Below are positions 8,598 through 16,623 of a DNA stretch of 21,494 nucleotides, one piece after another. The position numbers were made by a program, and so were the translations under genes. This stretch comes from CAJXZP01 sp047610145 (GTDB lineage Bacteria > Bacteroidota > Bacteroidia > Flavobacteriales_G > Salibacteraceae): the NCBI GenBank assembly GCA_047610145.1, contig JBLFZF010000057.1, positions 1 to 21,494 of the forward strand. The letters are read 5' to 3'. The notes under the pieces were generated by a model. The model saw only the letters and a program-made list of their open reading frames with translations. It was not told the DNA's origin and made no database searches. How positions within the stretch are numbered: the stretch's first letter is position 1; every line of letters starts with the position of its first letter.

Positions 8598-9815
8598 TTA
8601 AAAATCCTTGTACAACAAGTATATCTTACGTGTTTCCAGGTATTTATTCAAATCAATATTCCAAGAATCAAGAATACTAGGAATAGCTATTCCATCTCGT
8701 ATCTGCTTCTGTAAGGATTCGGTACCTGCCAAACGACCATAAAAATGATTCTTTAAAAAGAACGTCTGTTTATCTATAGAATTAGAATAAGCCCATACCA
8801 AATAATCTAGCTCGATTTCTGGGCTCCCGTAAAATGAGTCTAAATCAAAACCACGCAAATCTTTACCCATACACTTTTGCCCTTTATACTTGGGGTATTT
8901 CGCACCTGGTTTAGATATAGGAACATACGAAAATGGGGCATTCTGTATGTTGGGAGAACCAAAGGTTTGGAATGGAAAATCTGTTCCTCTACCTGCACTT
9001 ACATTAGTTCCTTCAAACAAGCCCAATGTTGGGTATAAATACACGGCAACCATGTTGGGTAAATTAGGAGATGGCTTTACCGGTAATTGATACAAATCTT
9101 TATGAGACCAACCTGTAAGTAAAACTATTTTCAGTTCACACTTTAGACTATTACCCAACCAGCCTTCCTCATTAATCATTTGTGCAAACTCGCCAACGGT
9201 TAACCCATGAACAATAGGCACCGTATGCATACCTACAAAAGATTGTTGCTCCATTTCCAATACAGGACCAGCCACATAAAACCCATTTGGGTTAGGTCTA
9301 TCCAATACCATAAACTGCACGTTATTTTCTGCACAAGCTTGCATAACATAATGCATGGTAGATATATAGGTATAAAAACGAACCCCTACATCTTGAATAT
9401 CAAAAATGACTACATCTATTCCTTCTAAGTCTTGAGGTGTAGGTTTTTTATTCTTTCCGTATAAACTTTTAATAGGAACTCCAGTTTTTGAATCTATGCC
9501 ATCCTTCACCCTTTCGCCAGCATCGGCAGTTCCTCTAAACCCATGCTCCGGAGCAAACACTTTTTTTACGTCTATCCCTTTTTCTAAAAGGAAATCTACT
9601 AGGTGAGTTCCAAATACTTCACTCGTTGGGTTGACTACCAAAGCCACTTTTTTATCCATTAATTGAGGCACGTACAAAGAGGCTCTTTCTGCCCCCACCA
9701 AAACTTGATCAGCTGTTTTAATGAGCGATGAATCGAATGGTATTTGACCCATTGCAAAAACATGCACAAAAAATGTTGCTAGAAAAACAATAATATCGCT
9801 ACTCAAAATCCTCAT
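8598..9815 (-). CDS. namZ: NamZ-type exo-beta-N-acetylmuramidase (DUF1343)
   Basis: This 405-aa protein carries a signal peptide (1-23, ending AMG-Q) and the two-part DUF1343 fold now known as NamZ, glycoside hydrolase family 171, which removes terminal N-acetylmuramic acid from peptidoglycan fragments. Recognisable blocks are KVALVVNPTS (56-65), FAPEHGFRG (87-95), the FDIQDVGVRFYTY segment (138-150), LDRPNP (171-176) and the conserved GTNVSAGRGTDFPFQ region in the second half. It likely acts in the periplasm in muropeptide recycling. It is transcribed toward the DUF4856 operon but separated by about 97 bp with that operon's own promoter, so it is probably a separate unit. Activity itself is inferred from the family; the assignment to the family is secure. 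Confidence 0.88.
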   Translation of the reverse strand: MRILSSDIIVFLATFFVHVFAMGQIPFDSSLIKTADQVLVGAERASLYVPQLMDKKVALVVNPTSEVFGTHLVDFLLEKGIDVKKVFAPEHGFRGTADAGERVKDGIDSKTGVPIKSLYGKNKKPTPQDLEGIDVVIFDIQDVGVRFYTYISTMHYVMQACAENNVQFMVLDRPNPNGFYVAGPVLEMEQQSFVGMHTVPIVHGLTVGEFAQMINEEGWLGNSLKCELKIVLLTGWSHKDLYQLPVKPSPNLPNMVAVYLYPTLGLFEGTNVSAGRGTDFPFQTFGSPNIQNAPFSYVPISKPGAKYPKYKGQKCMGKDLRGFDLDSFYGSPEIELDYLVWAYSNSIDKQTFFLKNHFYGRLAGTESLQKQIRDGIAIPSILDSWNIDLNKYLETRKIYLLYKDF

Positions 9816-9953
9816 ATTCTATTTGCAAAGTAAGTCGTTTTACAACTAAATTTCCAAAACACATATACCAGTTTTCATTATTTCATTGTCAATTAAAAAT
9901 AAGTCCAAAGTCCGCTCTGAATAAGTTAATATTGCCCCAGTAAATACGCAGCA

Positions 9954-11192
9954 TTGAATTTCGAACTTTATACCGCATTAAAACTAATACGAGGAAAATC
10001 ATCTGATAAGAAAGGACGTAATGGTATTCGTCCAATTATCAATATTGCCCTTTTCGGAATTGCTATTTCTGTAGCGGTCATGATCATCTCTGTGGCGATT
10101 GTTACGGGATTCCAAAAAGAAATTCGTGAAAAAATAATTGGTTTTGGGGGGCATATTCAGATCTCCAATTTTCAGAGCACCGATGGGTTTGAAACCATAC
10201 CTATCTCCACTGATCAAGAGTTTTACCCTGCGTTAGATACCCTAGATCAGGTAAGCAACATCCAGATTTATGCCAATATTGCTGGAATACTAAAAACAAA
10301 AGAAGAGATTTTAGGTGTCGTGCTTAAAGGGATTGGCCAAGACTTTGACTGGACCTTTTTTAAGGATTACATGGTAGCAGGCGAGATTCTTTCTTTCCAA
10401 GACAGCACCAAATCAAACGAAGTGATCATTTCTCAAAAAATCGCTTTGAAAATGAATCTGCATGTAAGTGACAAATTTATTGTGTTCTTTATTGATGATA
10501 ATAATAAACCTAGACCTAGAAAATTCAGTATTAAGGGGATTTACGCTACTAGTCTAGAAGGGTTTGATGATCTATTCATTCTCGGAGATATCCGACATAT
10601 CCAAAGGCTTAATGGATGGAATGAAGACCAAGTAGGTGGTTTTGAAGTTAACCTGACTCGTTACGAAGACTTAGACGAATTAGATGATTTCATTTTTAAC
10701 AGTATCCCTTTTGAATATAAAACCACCACCATTATCAGTAAGAACCAAAACCTTTTCGGTTGGCTAGATTTACAAGATATCAATGTGACTATCATCATTG
10801 GGCTGATGATATTTGTGAGTGGAATCAACATGGCTTCGGCTCTATTAATTATGATTTTAGACCGTACCCGTATGATTGGAATATTTAAAACTATGGGCGC
10901 CACGAATGGAAGTATTCGTAAGATATTTTTATACATAGCGGCTTATTTAATGACAGTTGGTTTGTTTTGGGGAAACCTCATCGGATTGGGAGTTGCGATG
11001 GTTCAGAAGTATTTCAAATTATTTACTCTAGATCCAGAAACGTATTATATTTCACACATTCCAATTAACATAGAGCTATCCAGTATTCTCTCGTTAAACA
11101 TTTTCACTTTGATTTTGTGTTTAGTTATGCTTATTGCCCCCACATTTATAGTTACACGTATAAATACGGTGGAAGCGATCAAACTGGATTAA
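9954..11192 (+). CDS. FtsX/LolE-type ABC transporter permease
   Basis: This 412-aa protein has the MacB/FtsX layout: a first membrane helix at about 28-50, a periplasmic domain at about 51-270, and three helices near the C-terminus (about 275-300, 320-350, 370-400). The start NFELYTALKLIRGK and the ATNGSIRKIFLYIAA segment are typical of the LolC/LolE-like permeases of Bacteroidota, which with an ATPase extract lipoproteins from the inner membrane or serve other export tasks. The ATPase is not in this window. The start codon is TTG at 9954: the frame is open only from 9930 and no in-frame ATG lies near, while the encoded N-terminus matches the family. It is divergent from the NamZ gene. Precise substrate is uncertain. 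Confidence 0.87.
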   Translation: MNFELYTALKLIRGKSSDKKGRNGIRPIINIALFGIAISVAVMIISVAIVTGFQKEIREKIIGFGGHIQISNFQSTDGFETIPISTDQEFYPALDTLDQVSNIQIYANIAGILKTKEEILGVVLKGIGQDFDWTFFKDYMVAGEILSFQDSTKSNEVIISQKIALKMNLHVSDKFIVFFIDDNNKPRPRKFSIKGIYATSLEGFDDLFILGDIRHIQRLNGWNEDQVGGFEVNLTRYEDLDELDDFIFNSIPFEYKTTTIISKNQNLFGWLDLQDINVTIIIGLMIFVSGINMASALLIMILDRTRMIGIFKTMGATNGSIRKIFLYIAAYLMTVGLFWGNLIGLGVAMVQKYFKLFTLDPETYYISHIPINIELSSILSLNIFTLILCLVMLIAPTFIVTRINTVEAIKLD

Positions 11193-11220
11193 CTGACAAT
11201 TAAATTACGTTCTATACCCC

Positions 11221-11239
11221 CATTATTTCTAAAATAATG
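11221..11239. promoter_or_regulatory. Palindrome upstream of the DUF3817 gene
   Basis: CATTATTT-CTA-AAATAATG is a perfect 8-bp inverted repeat with a 3-bp centre, 31 bp before the DUF3817 ATG and 28 bp after the permease stop. A weak -7-like TCTATTTG (11242-11249) follows at once. It could be an operator or a weak hairpin ending the permease transcript; no U-run is present. Confidence 0.4.
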
Positions 11240-11269
11240 AGTCTATTTGCAGCGTAAAAAAACCATTAT

Positions 11270-11560
11270 ATGAATCACGTAAAGATTTTTAAATATTTAG
11301 CCATTTTGGAAGGGATTAGTTACATCATTCTTTTAGGAGTTTGCATGCCATTAAAATACATTTGGGACATTCCAGAACCCACCAGACCGGTAGGAATGGC
11401 GCATGGTGTATTATTTGTGGCTTATTGCTTATGGCTTTTAATTGTAGGAATTCAATTAAAGTGGAATTTTAAAATCTTAGTTATTGGTTTCATTGCCTCT
11501 TTATTACCATTCACAACATTTATGTTTGAAATGAAATATCTACCTAAACAAAACAATTAA
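11270..11560 (+). CDS. DUF3817 small membrane protein
   Basis: This 96-aa protein has three predicted membrane helices (about 8-27, 43-64, 67-86) and the DUF3817 signature: a start of the type FKYLAILEGISY with conserved E14-G15, the P-x-P-T-R-P loop (35-40) and GMAHG (42-46, His45). The family is found across bacteria, sometimes fused to transporters, and has no established function. Here it lies 25 bp before the cystathionine beta-synthase-type gene, on the same strand, so the two are probably co-transcribed. Whether it is linked to sulfur metabolism is unknown. Confidence 0.8.
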   Translation: MNHVKIFKYLAILEGISYIILLGVCMPLKYIWDIPEPTRPVGMAHGVLFVAYCLWLLIVGIQLKWNFKILVIGFIASLLPFTTFMFEMKYLPKQNN

Positions 11561-11585
11561 ATACAACCTAATAAACAGATTTAAT

Positions 11586-12575
11586 ATGACTCCAGATAAA
11601 AAGGTTTACGATAATATTTTAGGGACTATTGGAAACACGCCAATGGTTCGCTTAAATGAAATAGCAAAAGATATCCCTGGAACTATTTTAGGGAAAATTG
11701 AATATTTCAATCCCGGCAACTCTGTCAAAGACAGAATGGGGTTGAAAATGGTAGAAGATGCGGAAGCGAATGGTACGCTAAAACCAGGAGGAACTATTAT
11801 TGAATGCACCTCTGGAAACACCGGAATGGGAATTGCTCTTGCAGCCATTGTTAAAGGGTACAAGTGTATATTCACCACTAACGACAAACAGAGTAAAGAA
11901 AAGGTAGATGTACTACGTGCTCTTGGGGCAGAAGTTATCGTATGTCCTACTGCGGTGGCTCCTGACGATCCAGAATCTTATTATTCGATTGCGGAAAAGA
12001 AGAATAAAGAAACCCCAAATTCTGTTTGGTTAAACCAGTACGACAACCTGTCTAATCGTCAAGCACATTACGAATCTACAGGACCTGAAATCTGGGAACA
12101 GACGGAAGGAAAAATCACTCATTTTGTGGCCGGTGTTGGAACCGGTGGAACTATTTCTGGCGTAGGTAAATACCTAAAAGAAAAAAATCCAGATATTCAA
12201 TTATGGGGCGTAGATTCTTACGGGTCTGTTTTCAAAAAGTATTTAGAAACGGGAGAGTTTGATGAAAAAGAAATTCACTCGTATTTAACTGAAGGGATTG
12301 GTGAAGACATTCTTCCTAAGAATGTAGATTTCTCCATTATAGATCATTTTGAAAAAGTAACGGACAAAGACGCAGCTGTTATTGCTAGAGAATTAGCGGT
12401 AAAAGAAGGCTTATTTATGGGCTATTCTGCAGGCTCTGCATTTGGAGCTGTTCGCCAAATGAAAGATCAATTAAAAGAAGATGATGTCGTGGTTATTCTT
12501 TTTCACGATCACGGTTCTCGTTATGTAGGTAAAGTCTACAATGACGAATGGATGAAGGAACAAAACTTCATGTAG
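11586..12575 (+). CDS. PLP-dependent cystathionine beta-synthase / cysteine synthase family
   Basis: This 329-aa enzyme is a fold-type II PLP protein. Visible motifs: NPGNSVKDR with the PLP-binding Lys48, the substrate-binding TSGNTG loop (75-80), the PLP phosphate loop GVGTGGT (183-189), the TEGIGED segment (235-241) and GYSAGSA (279-285). The EGIGxD segment and the C-terminal HDHGSRYVGKVYND fit the cystathionine beta-synthase branch (serine or an acetylserine plus a thiol) better than plain CysK/CysM. It lacks the heme-binding N-terminus and the regulatory CBS domains of mammalian enzymes, as is usual in bacteria. It would act in the cytoplasm in cysteine or transsulfuration metabolism. It follows the DUF3817 gene and is closed by a strong terminator. 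Exact substrate is unresolved. Confidence 0.9.
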   Translation: MTPDKKVYDNILGTIGNTPMVRLNEIAKDIPGTILGKIEYFNPGNSVKDRMGLKMVEDAEANGTLKPGGTIIECTSGNTGMGIALAAIVKGYKCIFTTNDKQSKEKVDVLRALGAEVIVCPTAVAPDDPESYYSIAEKKNKETPNSVWLNQYDNLSNRQAHYESTGPEIWEQTEGKITHFVAGVGTGGTISGVGKYLKEKNPDIQLWGVDSYGSVFKKYLETGEFDEKEIHSYLTEGIGEDILPKNVDFSIIDHFEKVTDKDAAVIARELAVKEGLFMGYSAGSAFGAVRQMKDQLKEDDVVVILFHDHGSRYVGKVYNDEWMKEQNFM

Positions 12576-12646
12576 GTTGGTTTCTAGAGTTGAACAATTT
12601 AACTTGAAGGTCGGGTAACCGAAGTGTGGAGATTGAATTTAAAGAT

Positions 12647-12686
12647 ATAAAAAAGACCGAAAACAGAAGTTTTCGGTCTTTTTTAT
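12647..12686. terminator. Strong bidirectional intrinsic terminator
   Basis: A perfect 18-bp stem (12647-12664 with 12669-12686) with loop AGAA and GC-rich core GACCG/CGGTC is flanked by A- and T-runs, giving a U-run on either strand. It lies between the convergent stops at 12575 and 12700 and should end both transcripts. Confidence 0.93.
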
Positions 12687-12699
12687 GCGTGTCTACTTC

Positions 12700-13329
12700 T
12701 TATATAAAGCTACCATCTTTGGCTACAAAGTGTGTGGTAGATTGACTTAATCTTTCTGTATTGTATTTTGTATACTCCCCAGCAAAGGCCACACGCTTTT
12801 CAATAGTTTCCTCAAACCTACCCATGGCATCTAGTGTCAACTCACAGGCTTCGCGTACTCCATGATTACCCCCATCATTGTGTGTTAAAAAATCGTAATA
12901 TCCGTTCTCTCTGCAATACGCTATAAATAAAGGATTGGCTTTCCGGTTAATCATCACTCTGTACGCCACTTCTTTGGCTAGCGAAAGATCTAGAATATCA
13001 TCGTATACAAACATAATTTCATTGGCTTTAACCTGATGATTCTCTGCTAAAAATGCTACTATCTCTACTTTATTTTTCGCACTAGAAAAAGTAGCATCTA
13101 AGCGTTCTCTTTCTGCCCAAAATTTGGCAGTCGTATTGTTCTCCCCAGAAATTATTGCGGTGAATGGCATTTCACGATTCTGTAACCAAAAACCAAAACG
13201 TAACATATTTACTCCCATAGAATCAGCCTCACTAAAAGTACTACTCCTATTTTCATTTTTATGTCCGGCATGGAAAACACCATCCCAATCAAATAAGATG
13301 ACTTTTATTTTTGCTAATTTATCTTTCAT
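12700..13329 (-). CDS. KdsC-like HAD-family phosphatase
   Basis: This 209-aa protein follows the cap-less C0-type HAD pattern of Kdo-8-phosphate phosphatase (KdsC) and relatives: motif I DWDGV (Asp14 nucleophile, Asp16), motif II IISGE (Ser61), motif III Lys87, motif IV YDDILDL (Asp110, Asp111), then GGNHGVREACEL, which matches the C-terminal GG-x-GAVRE-x-C signature of KdsC. The usual GDD is YDD here, and there are about 40 extra residues at the C-terminus. It begins 10 bp after the M1 peptidase gene and is probably co-transcribed with it. With kdsA nearby in the window it may serve the Kdo pathway, but a related sugar-phosphate phosphatase role is equally possible. Confidence 0.72.
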   Translation of the reverse strand: MKDKLAKIKVILFDWDGVFHAGHKNENRSSTFSEADSMGVNMLRFGFWLQNREMPFTAIISGENNTTAKFWAERERLDATFSSAKNKVEIVAFLAENHQVKANEIMFVYDDILDLSLAKEVAYRVMINRKANPLFIAYCRENGYYDFLTHNDGGNHGVREACELTLDAMGRFEETIEKRVAFAGEYTKYNTERLSQSTTHFVAKDGSFI

Positions 13330-13339
13330 ATTCTTTCGA

Positions 13340-15937
13340 TTACCTTTTCATAAAAACACGCTGATCTTTTTCGTTCAAACGCAACTCTGTTAATTTGGCG
13401 TCAATTCTAGAAACCAAACCACTGTAATCTGCCGCTATTTTGGTATTGGTCTTTTTAGCATATGCCAAAGATTGTGTTTCATAATAATCTCTTAAATCAA
13501 CCATTGCACTTACTGCATAATACCTGACGAACCAGCCCAATTTGTTCGAGGCTTCTTTTTCGAATATCGAAATCCCTTCCTCTTGCGTTTTCACATCATC
13601 AATCTCAAACAAATAGTCTTTATAATAGTCGATAAAACTCATCACTTCATACCCTGCAGACTTTGGATACAAAGCCTGAAAGAAAGGTGCGTTTCTCACA
13701 TTTCCATACACCGAATAGACTTCCGCTACAGAAAACAACACATCCATACTTTTAGAGTCTATATTCTGATCTGCATGAATCATCCCTTTGGCAGAGTCTG
13801 CAATAGCGATACCTCTAATCAGTTCGCTAATCACTAGGTAAGAACTATCTGTATTTATCTGATTTTCAAAAACCGGCAACACTCCTTCATCCCAAGAGTA
13901 CTTGTCATACAAACCAATTATCGCTTCCGTTCTCACCGCTGAGCTTTGGTCATTTTGTAAAGTTGTTATCAATATATCCCGAAGTTGAAGATCATTAATC
14001 TCATCAAAAATTCCGTATTTTGAAACAGCTAGCTCCCGTATACCTGCGTAATCATCCATCATGGCATTTAGCAATAATTGTTTTGCCAACAGAATTTGAG
14101 TGTCATCGATACTGGCAAAAAGAACGGCCTCCCTCTTATCCATATACAAAGGCGCATTTTCATACATAAACATCATTTCAGTCATGGTACGATTTTCCGT
14201 TTTTTCACATACCAAAATTTTACGAGCATCAAAATTCACCAAGTCGGGCTTCGCATCTACATGAAAGCTAAAAGTTTGATTTACGCTATCCACCACTACT
14301 TGGTAGGTTTGCCTTTTTCCATTTGCATAAATATCAATATCCACCGGAAGTTTAAAAAGCGAATATTCGCGAACATCTTGTACCTGAGAGACTAAAATGT
14401 TTTGAACAGAATTTGTAGAGTCAAACGCATACGTAATTTCTAGCTCCGGGTGTCCTTTACCCATAAACCATTGATTAAAAAACCAATTTAAATCTTCTCC
14501 CGTTACCTCTTCAAAAGCTAACCGCAATTGATGCATTTCCACTGCGGTATATTCATTGGCATGTAGATAGTTTTTCAAAGCTGTAAAGAATGCCTCATCC
14601 CCTACATAATTTCTTAGCATATGTAATATACGCCCTCCCTTTGCATACGAATGATTATCAAACATATCATCCGGTTGGTTGTAATAGAAACGAACTGCAT
14701 TTTTAGCGCTTGCATTATTCACTTCTCGTAAATAAGAGCTTAATTCATAGTGCAGGCTTTCATCTGCTTCCATGCGTCCATATTTATGCTCTCTCCATAA
14801 GTATTCTCCGTAGGTAGCAAACGATTCGTTAAGCGGCAGATTTGACCACGACTCGCACGTAACTACATCGCCAAACCACTGATGAAAGAGCTCATGTGCC
14901 ACTACATCTTCATTTTTCCCGTCAATCATTTCTATATGCGTTTGCTGCACATAGTCACCGAAAATAACGGCCCCTACATTCTCCATAGCTCCCGACACAT
15001 ATTCTTGCACCACTACTTGAGAGTATTTACTCCACGGGTATTGATACCCTAATAGGTCAGAATAAAAAGTGATCATTTCAGTCGTATTTTCAAAAATCTC
15101 ACGTGCATATGGTTCGTAGTCTCTATCTACATAATAATTCACCTGCATACCATCTAATGAATCTTTTACCACGGCATAATCACTAATCGCCATCATAAAA
15201 AGATAGGGTGCAATAGGTTTATTTTGCACCCAAGTATCTGTTCTTTTTCCATTTCCATCTGCCTTAGAACTAACTAAATCACCATTCGATAAGGTTGTAA
15301 ATTTATCTTCTACAGTGATCGCTATTTGATGGGTACTTCGCTCATTGGGAGAATCAATAGTTGGAAACCACACTGAATTTGCTTCGGTTTCTCCTTGAGT
15401 CCATATCTGTTGTGACATATCGGGATCTTCACCCAATGGGTTAATGAAATACAAGCCTTTGTCACTCTCCACAGCTTTCCCGATATTGATCATCCGCTCT
15501 TCTGGTTTAGCAATGTACTCAATCCGTATTTTTAACTGCTCTGATTTCGCATAATTTCTATCTAATTGAATAGTTAACATATCATGACCATAAGCAAACT
15601 CCAAAGGAGTTGTAAGGGTTCCTGAAATTAGAGAAACCATTTTAATCTCTTGACCTTTCGCATCTAACACCACTTCCTCAATTGGATAGAAATATGGTTT
15701 AAGAATAAGCTCGGCTTCGCCAAATAAATACTGCTGTTCCCAATTAAAGCTAACTTTCAAATTGGTATGAATAACATCCACCTTTCTAGTCCTAGACCCT
15801 TTATATTCTGGACTTCCATACACTTCCAATGCTGCTAATTCTATGGCTCCATCTAGGTATACAGAACTCTTTTTAGTGGGATTACATCCAGAAACAACAA
15901 CAGCTAATAAAATAAATCGAACAAGGAATTTTTTCAT
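13340..15937 (-). CDS. M1-family zinc aminopeptidase lipoprotein
   Basis: An 865-aa metallopeptidase. Counting from the ATG at 15937, the signal peptide ends in lipobox VVSGC (Cys18), so it is membrane-anchored. An N-terminal beta domain (about 50-265) precedes the catalytic domain with the exopeptidase motif GAMEN (316-320) and the zinc site HELFH (348-352) plus Glu371, spaced exactly HExxH-x18-E. The last 250 residues are helical repeats as in many M1 enzymes. It would trim N-terminal residues from peptides in the periplasm or at the surface. A GTG two codons upstream (15943) is in frame, but the ATG gives a standard lipoprotein start. It heads a two-gene unit with the KdsC-like phosphatase. 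Confidence 0.93.
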   Translation of the reverse strand: MKKFLVRFILLAVVVSGCNPTKKSSVYLDGAIELAALEVYGSPEYKGSRTRKVDVIHTNLKVSFNWEQQYLFGEAELILKPYFYPIEEVVLDAKGQEIKMVSLISGTLTTPLEFAYGHDMLTIQLDRNYAKSEQLKIRIEYIAKPEERMINIGKAVESDKGLYFINPLGEDPDMSQQIWTQGETEANSVWFPTIDSPNERSTHQIAITVEDKFTTLSNGDLVSSKADGNGKRTDTWVQNKPIAPYLFMMAISDYAVVKDSLDGMQVNYYVDRDYEPYAREIFENTTEMITFYSDLLGYQYPWSKYSQVVVQEYVSGAMENVGAVIFGDYVQQTHIEMIDGKNEDVVAHELFHQWFGDVVTCESWSNLPLNESFATYGEYLWREHKYGRMEADESLHYELSSYLREVNNASAKNAVRFYYNQPDDMFDNHSYAKGGRILHMLRNYVGDEAFFTALKNYLHANEYTAVEMHQLRLAFEEVTGEDLNWFFNQWFMGKGHPELEITYAFDSTNSVQNILVSQVQDVREYSLFKLPVDIDIYANGKRQTYQVVVDSVNQTFSFHVDAKPDLVNFDARKILVCEKTENRTMTEMMFMYENAPLYMDKREAVLFASIDDTQILLAKQLLLNAMMDDYAGIRELAVSKYGIFDEINDLQLRDILITTLQNDQSSAVRTEAIIGLYDKYSWDEGVLPVFENQINTDSSYLVISELIRGIAIADSAKGMIHADQNIDSKSMDVLFSVAEVYSVYGNVRNAPFFQALYPKSAGYEVMSFIDYYKDYLFEIDDVKTQEEGISIFEKEASNKLGWFVRYYAVSAMVDLRDYYETQSLAYAKKTNTKIAADYSGLVSRIDAKLTELRLNEKDQRVFMKR

Positions 15938-15952
15938 AGACACTTTTAATGA

Positions 15953-15970
15953 TTACCTATTCACAGGTAA
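15953..15970. promoter_or_regulatory. Palindrome in front of the M1 peptidase gene
   Basis: TTACCT-ATTCAC-AGGTAA is a perfect inverted repeat 15 bp before the ATG, probably at or just after the transcription start. Its core TACCT-N6-AGGTA is identical in sequence and spacing to the palindrome before the DUF4856 operon. An operator for a shared dimeric regulator is a reasonable guess. Confidence 0.42.
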
Positions 15971-16087
15971 CTCAAATTATTTGCAAGATAGAAAAGTAAA
16001 GTGTTTTTCTTTATGTATTAATCCGTAAAAACAGGAATCGACTTAATATTTGTACGAAAAATAAAGCAATTAAAAACTGTAAGTTAG

Positions 16088-16095
16088 TATCTTTG
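16088..16095 (+). promoter_or_regulatory. Promoter -7 element of the biotin carrier gene
   Basis: TATCTTTG matches TAnnTTTG exactly, 19 bp before the ATG of the biotin carrier gene. A clear -33 TTTG at normal spacing is missing. Confidence 0.42.
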
Positions 16096-16114
16096 ACTTT
16101 ATAAAATTAAGTCC

Positions 16115-16621
16115 ATGTATACGATTAAGATTAATGAGAACAAGTATGATGTAGTTCCTGAAAACGGAGACCATCATACGGGAACAGTTAACGGTAAAAC
16201 GTATGAAATGGATATGGCACAAAAAGATGCCACGAATTGGATTATAAATAAAGATGGCGAAGAGCACCGAGTAGAAATTGCCAACTTGGATACCGATAAT
16301 AAAGTAGCCACTATTCGTATTAACGGACGTAAGTACGCGATGAAACTAACCGATCAATTTGATACCCTATTAAAAGATCTTGGTTTAGAGGGAATGGCAG
16401 TAAAGAAGATTAGCGAAATCAAATCACCCATGCCAGGGCTTGTTTTAGACATTCTAGTTCAACCCGGTGACGTGATTAAAAAAGGTGATCAGGTTTTAGT
16501 TCTGGAAGCCATGAAAATGGAAAACATCATTAAATCACAAACGGATGCCGTGGTAAAAAGTGTGCCTATTGAAAAAGGTGTGGCCGTTGAAAAAGGTCAG
16601 GTTTTAGTGAAGTTTGAGTAG
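16115..16621 (+). CDS. Biotin carboxyl carrier protein (acyl-CoA carboxylase subunit)
   Basis: This 168-aa protein ends in a biotinyl domain (about 99-168): SPMPGLV, then EAMKM with the biotinylated Lys134, 34 residues from the end as usual. The N-terminal part (1-90) resembles the linker found in the biotin subunits of Bacteroidota acetyl-/propionyl-CoA-type carboxylases, not the AccB of fatty-acid synthesis, which has a Pro/Ala-rich linker. It would carry carboxybiotin between a biotin carboxylase and a carboxyltransferase in the cytoplasm. Neither partner gene is next to it: the M1 peptidase gene is divergent and the GT-C gene is convergent, with 2 bp between stops. Function is secure, the partner enzyme is inferred. 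Confidence 0.88.
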   Translation: MYTIKINENKYDVVPENGDHHTGTVNGKTYEMDMAQKDATNWIINKDGEEHRVEIANLDTDNKVATIRINGRKYAMKLTDQFDTLLKDLGLEGMAVKKISEIKSPMPGLVLDILVQPGDVIKKGDQVLVLEAMKMENIIKSQTDAVVKSVPIEKGVAVEKGQVLVKFE

Positions 16622-16623
16622 CC

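Noticed and set aside
10661..11887. Minus-strand open frames within the permease and PLP-enzyme genes
   Set aside because: Shadows of the plus-strand genes, which carry recognised motifs in the same stretches.
13583..14395. Two plus-strand open frames (84 and 105 codons)
   Set aside because: Both are antisense to the M1 peptidase gene and show no family features.
15938..15943. GTG start two codons upstream for the M1 peptidase
   Set aside because: In frame and possible, but the ATG at 15937 gives a standard lipoprotein signal peptide start.
15843..16028. Plus-strand open frame of 61 codons between the M1 peptidase and biotin carrier genes
   Set aside because: Mostly overlaps the start of the peptidase gene in antisense and has no coding character in the rest.
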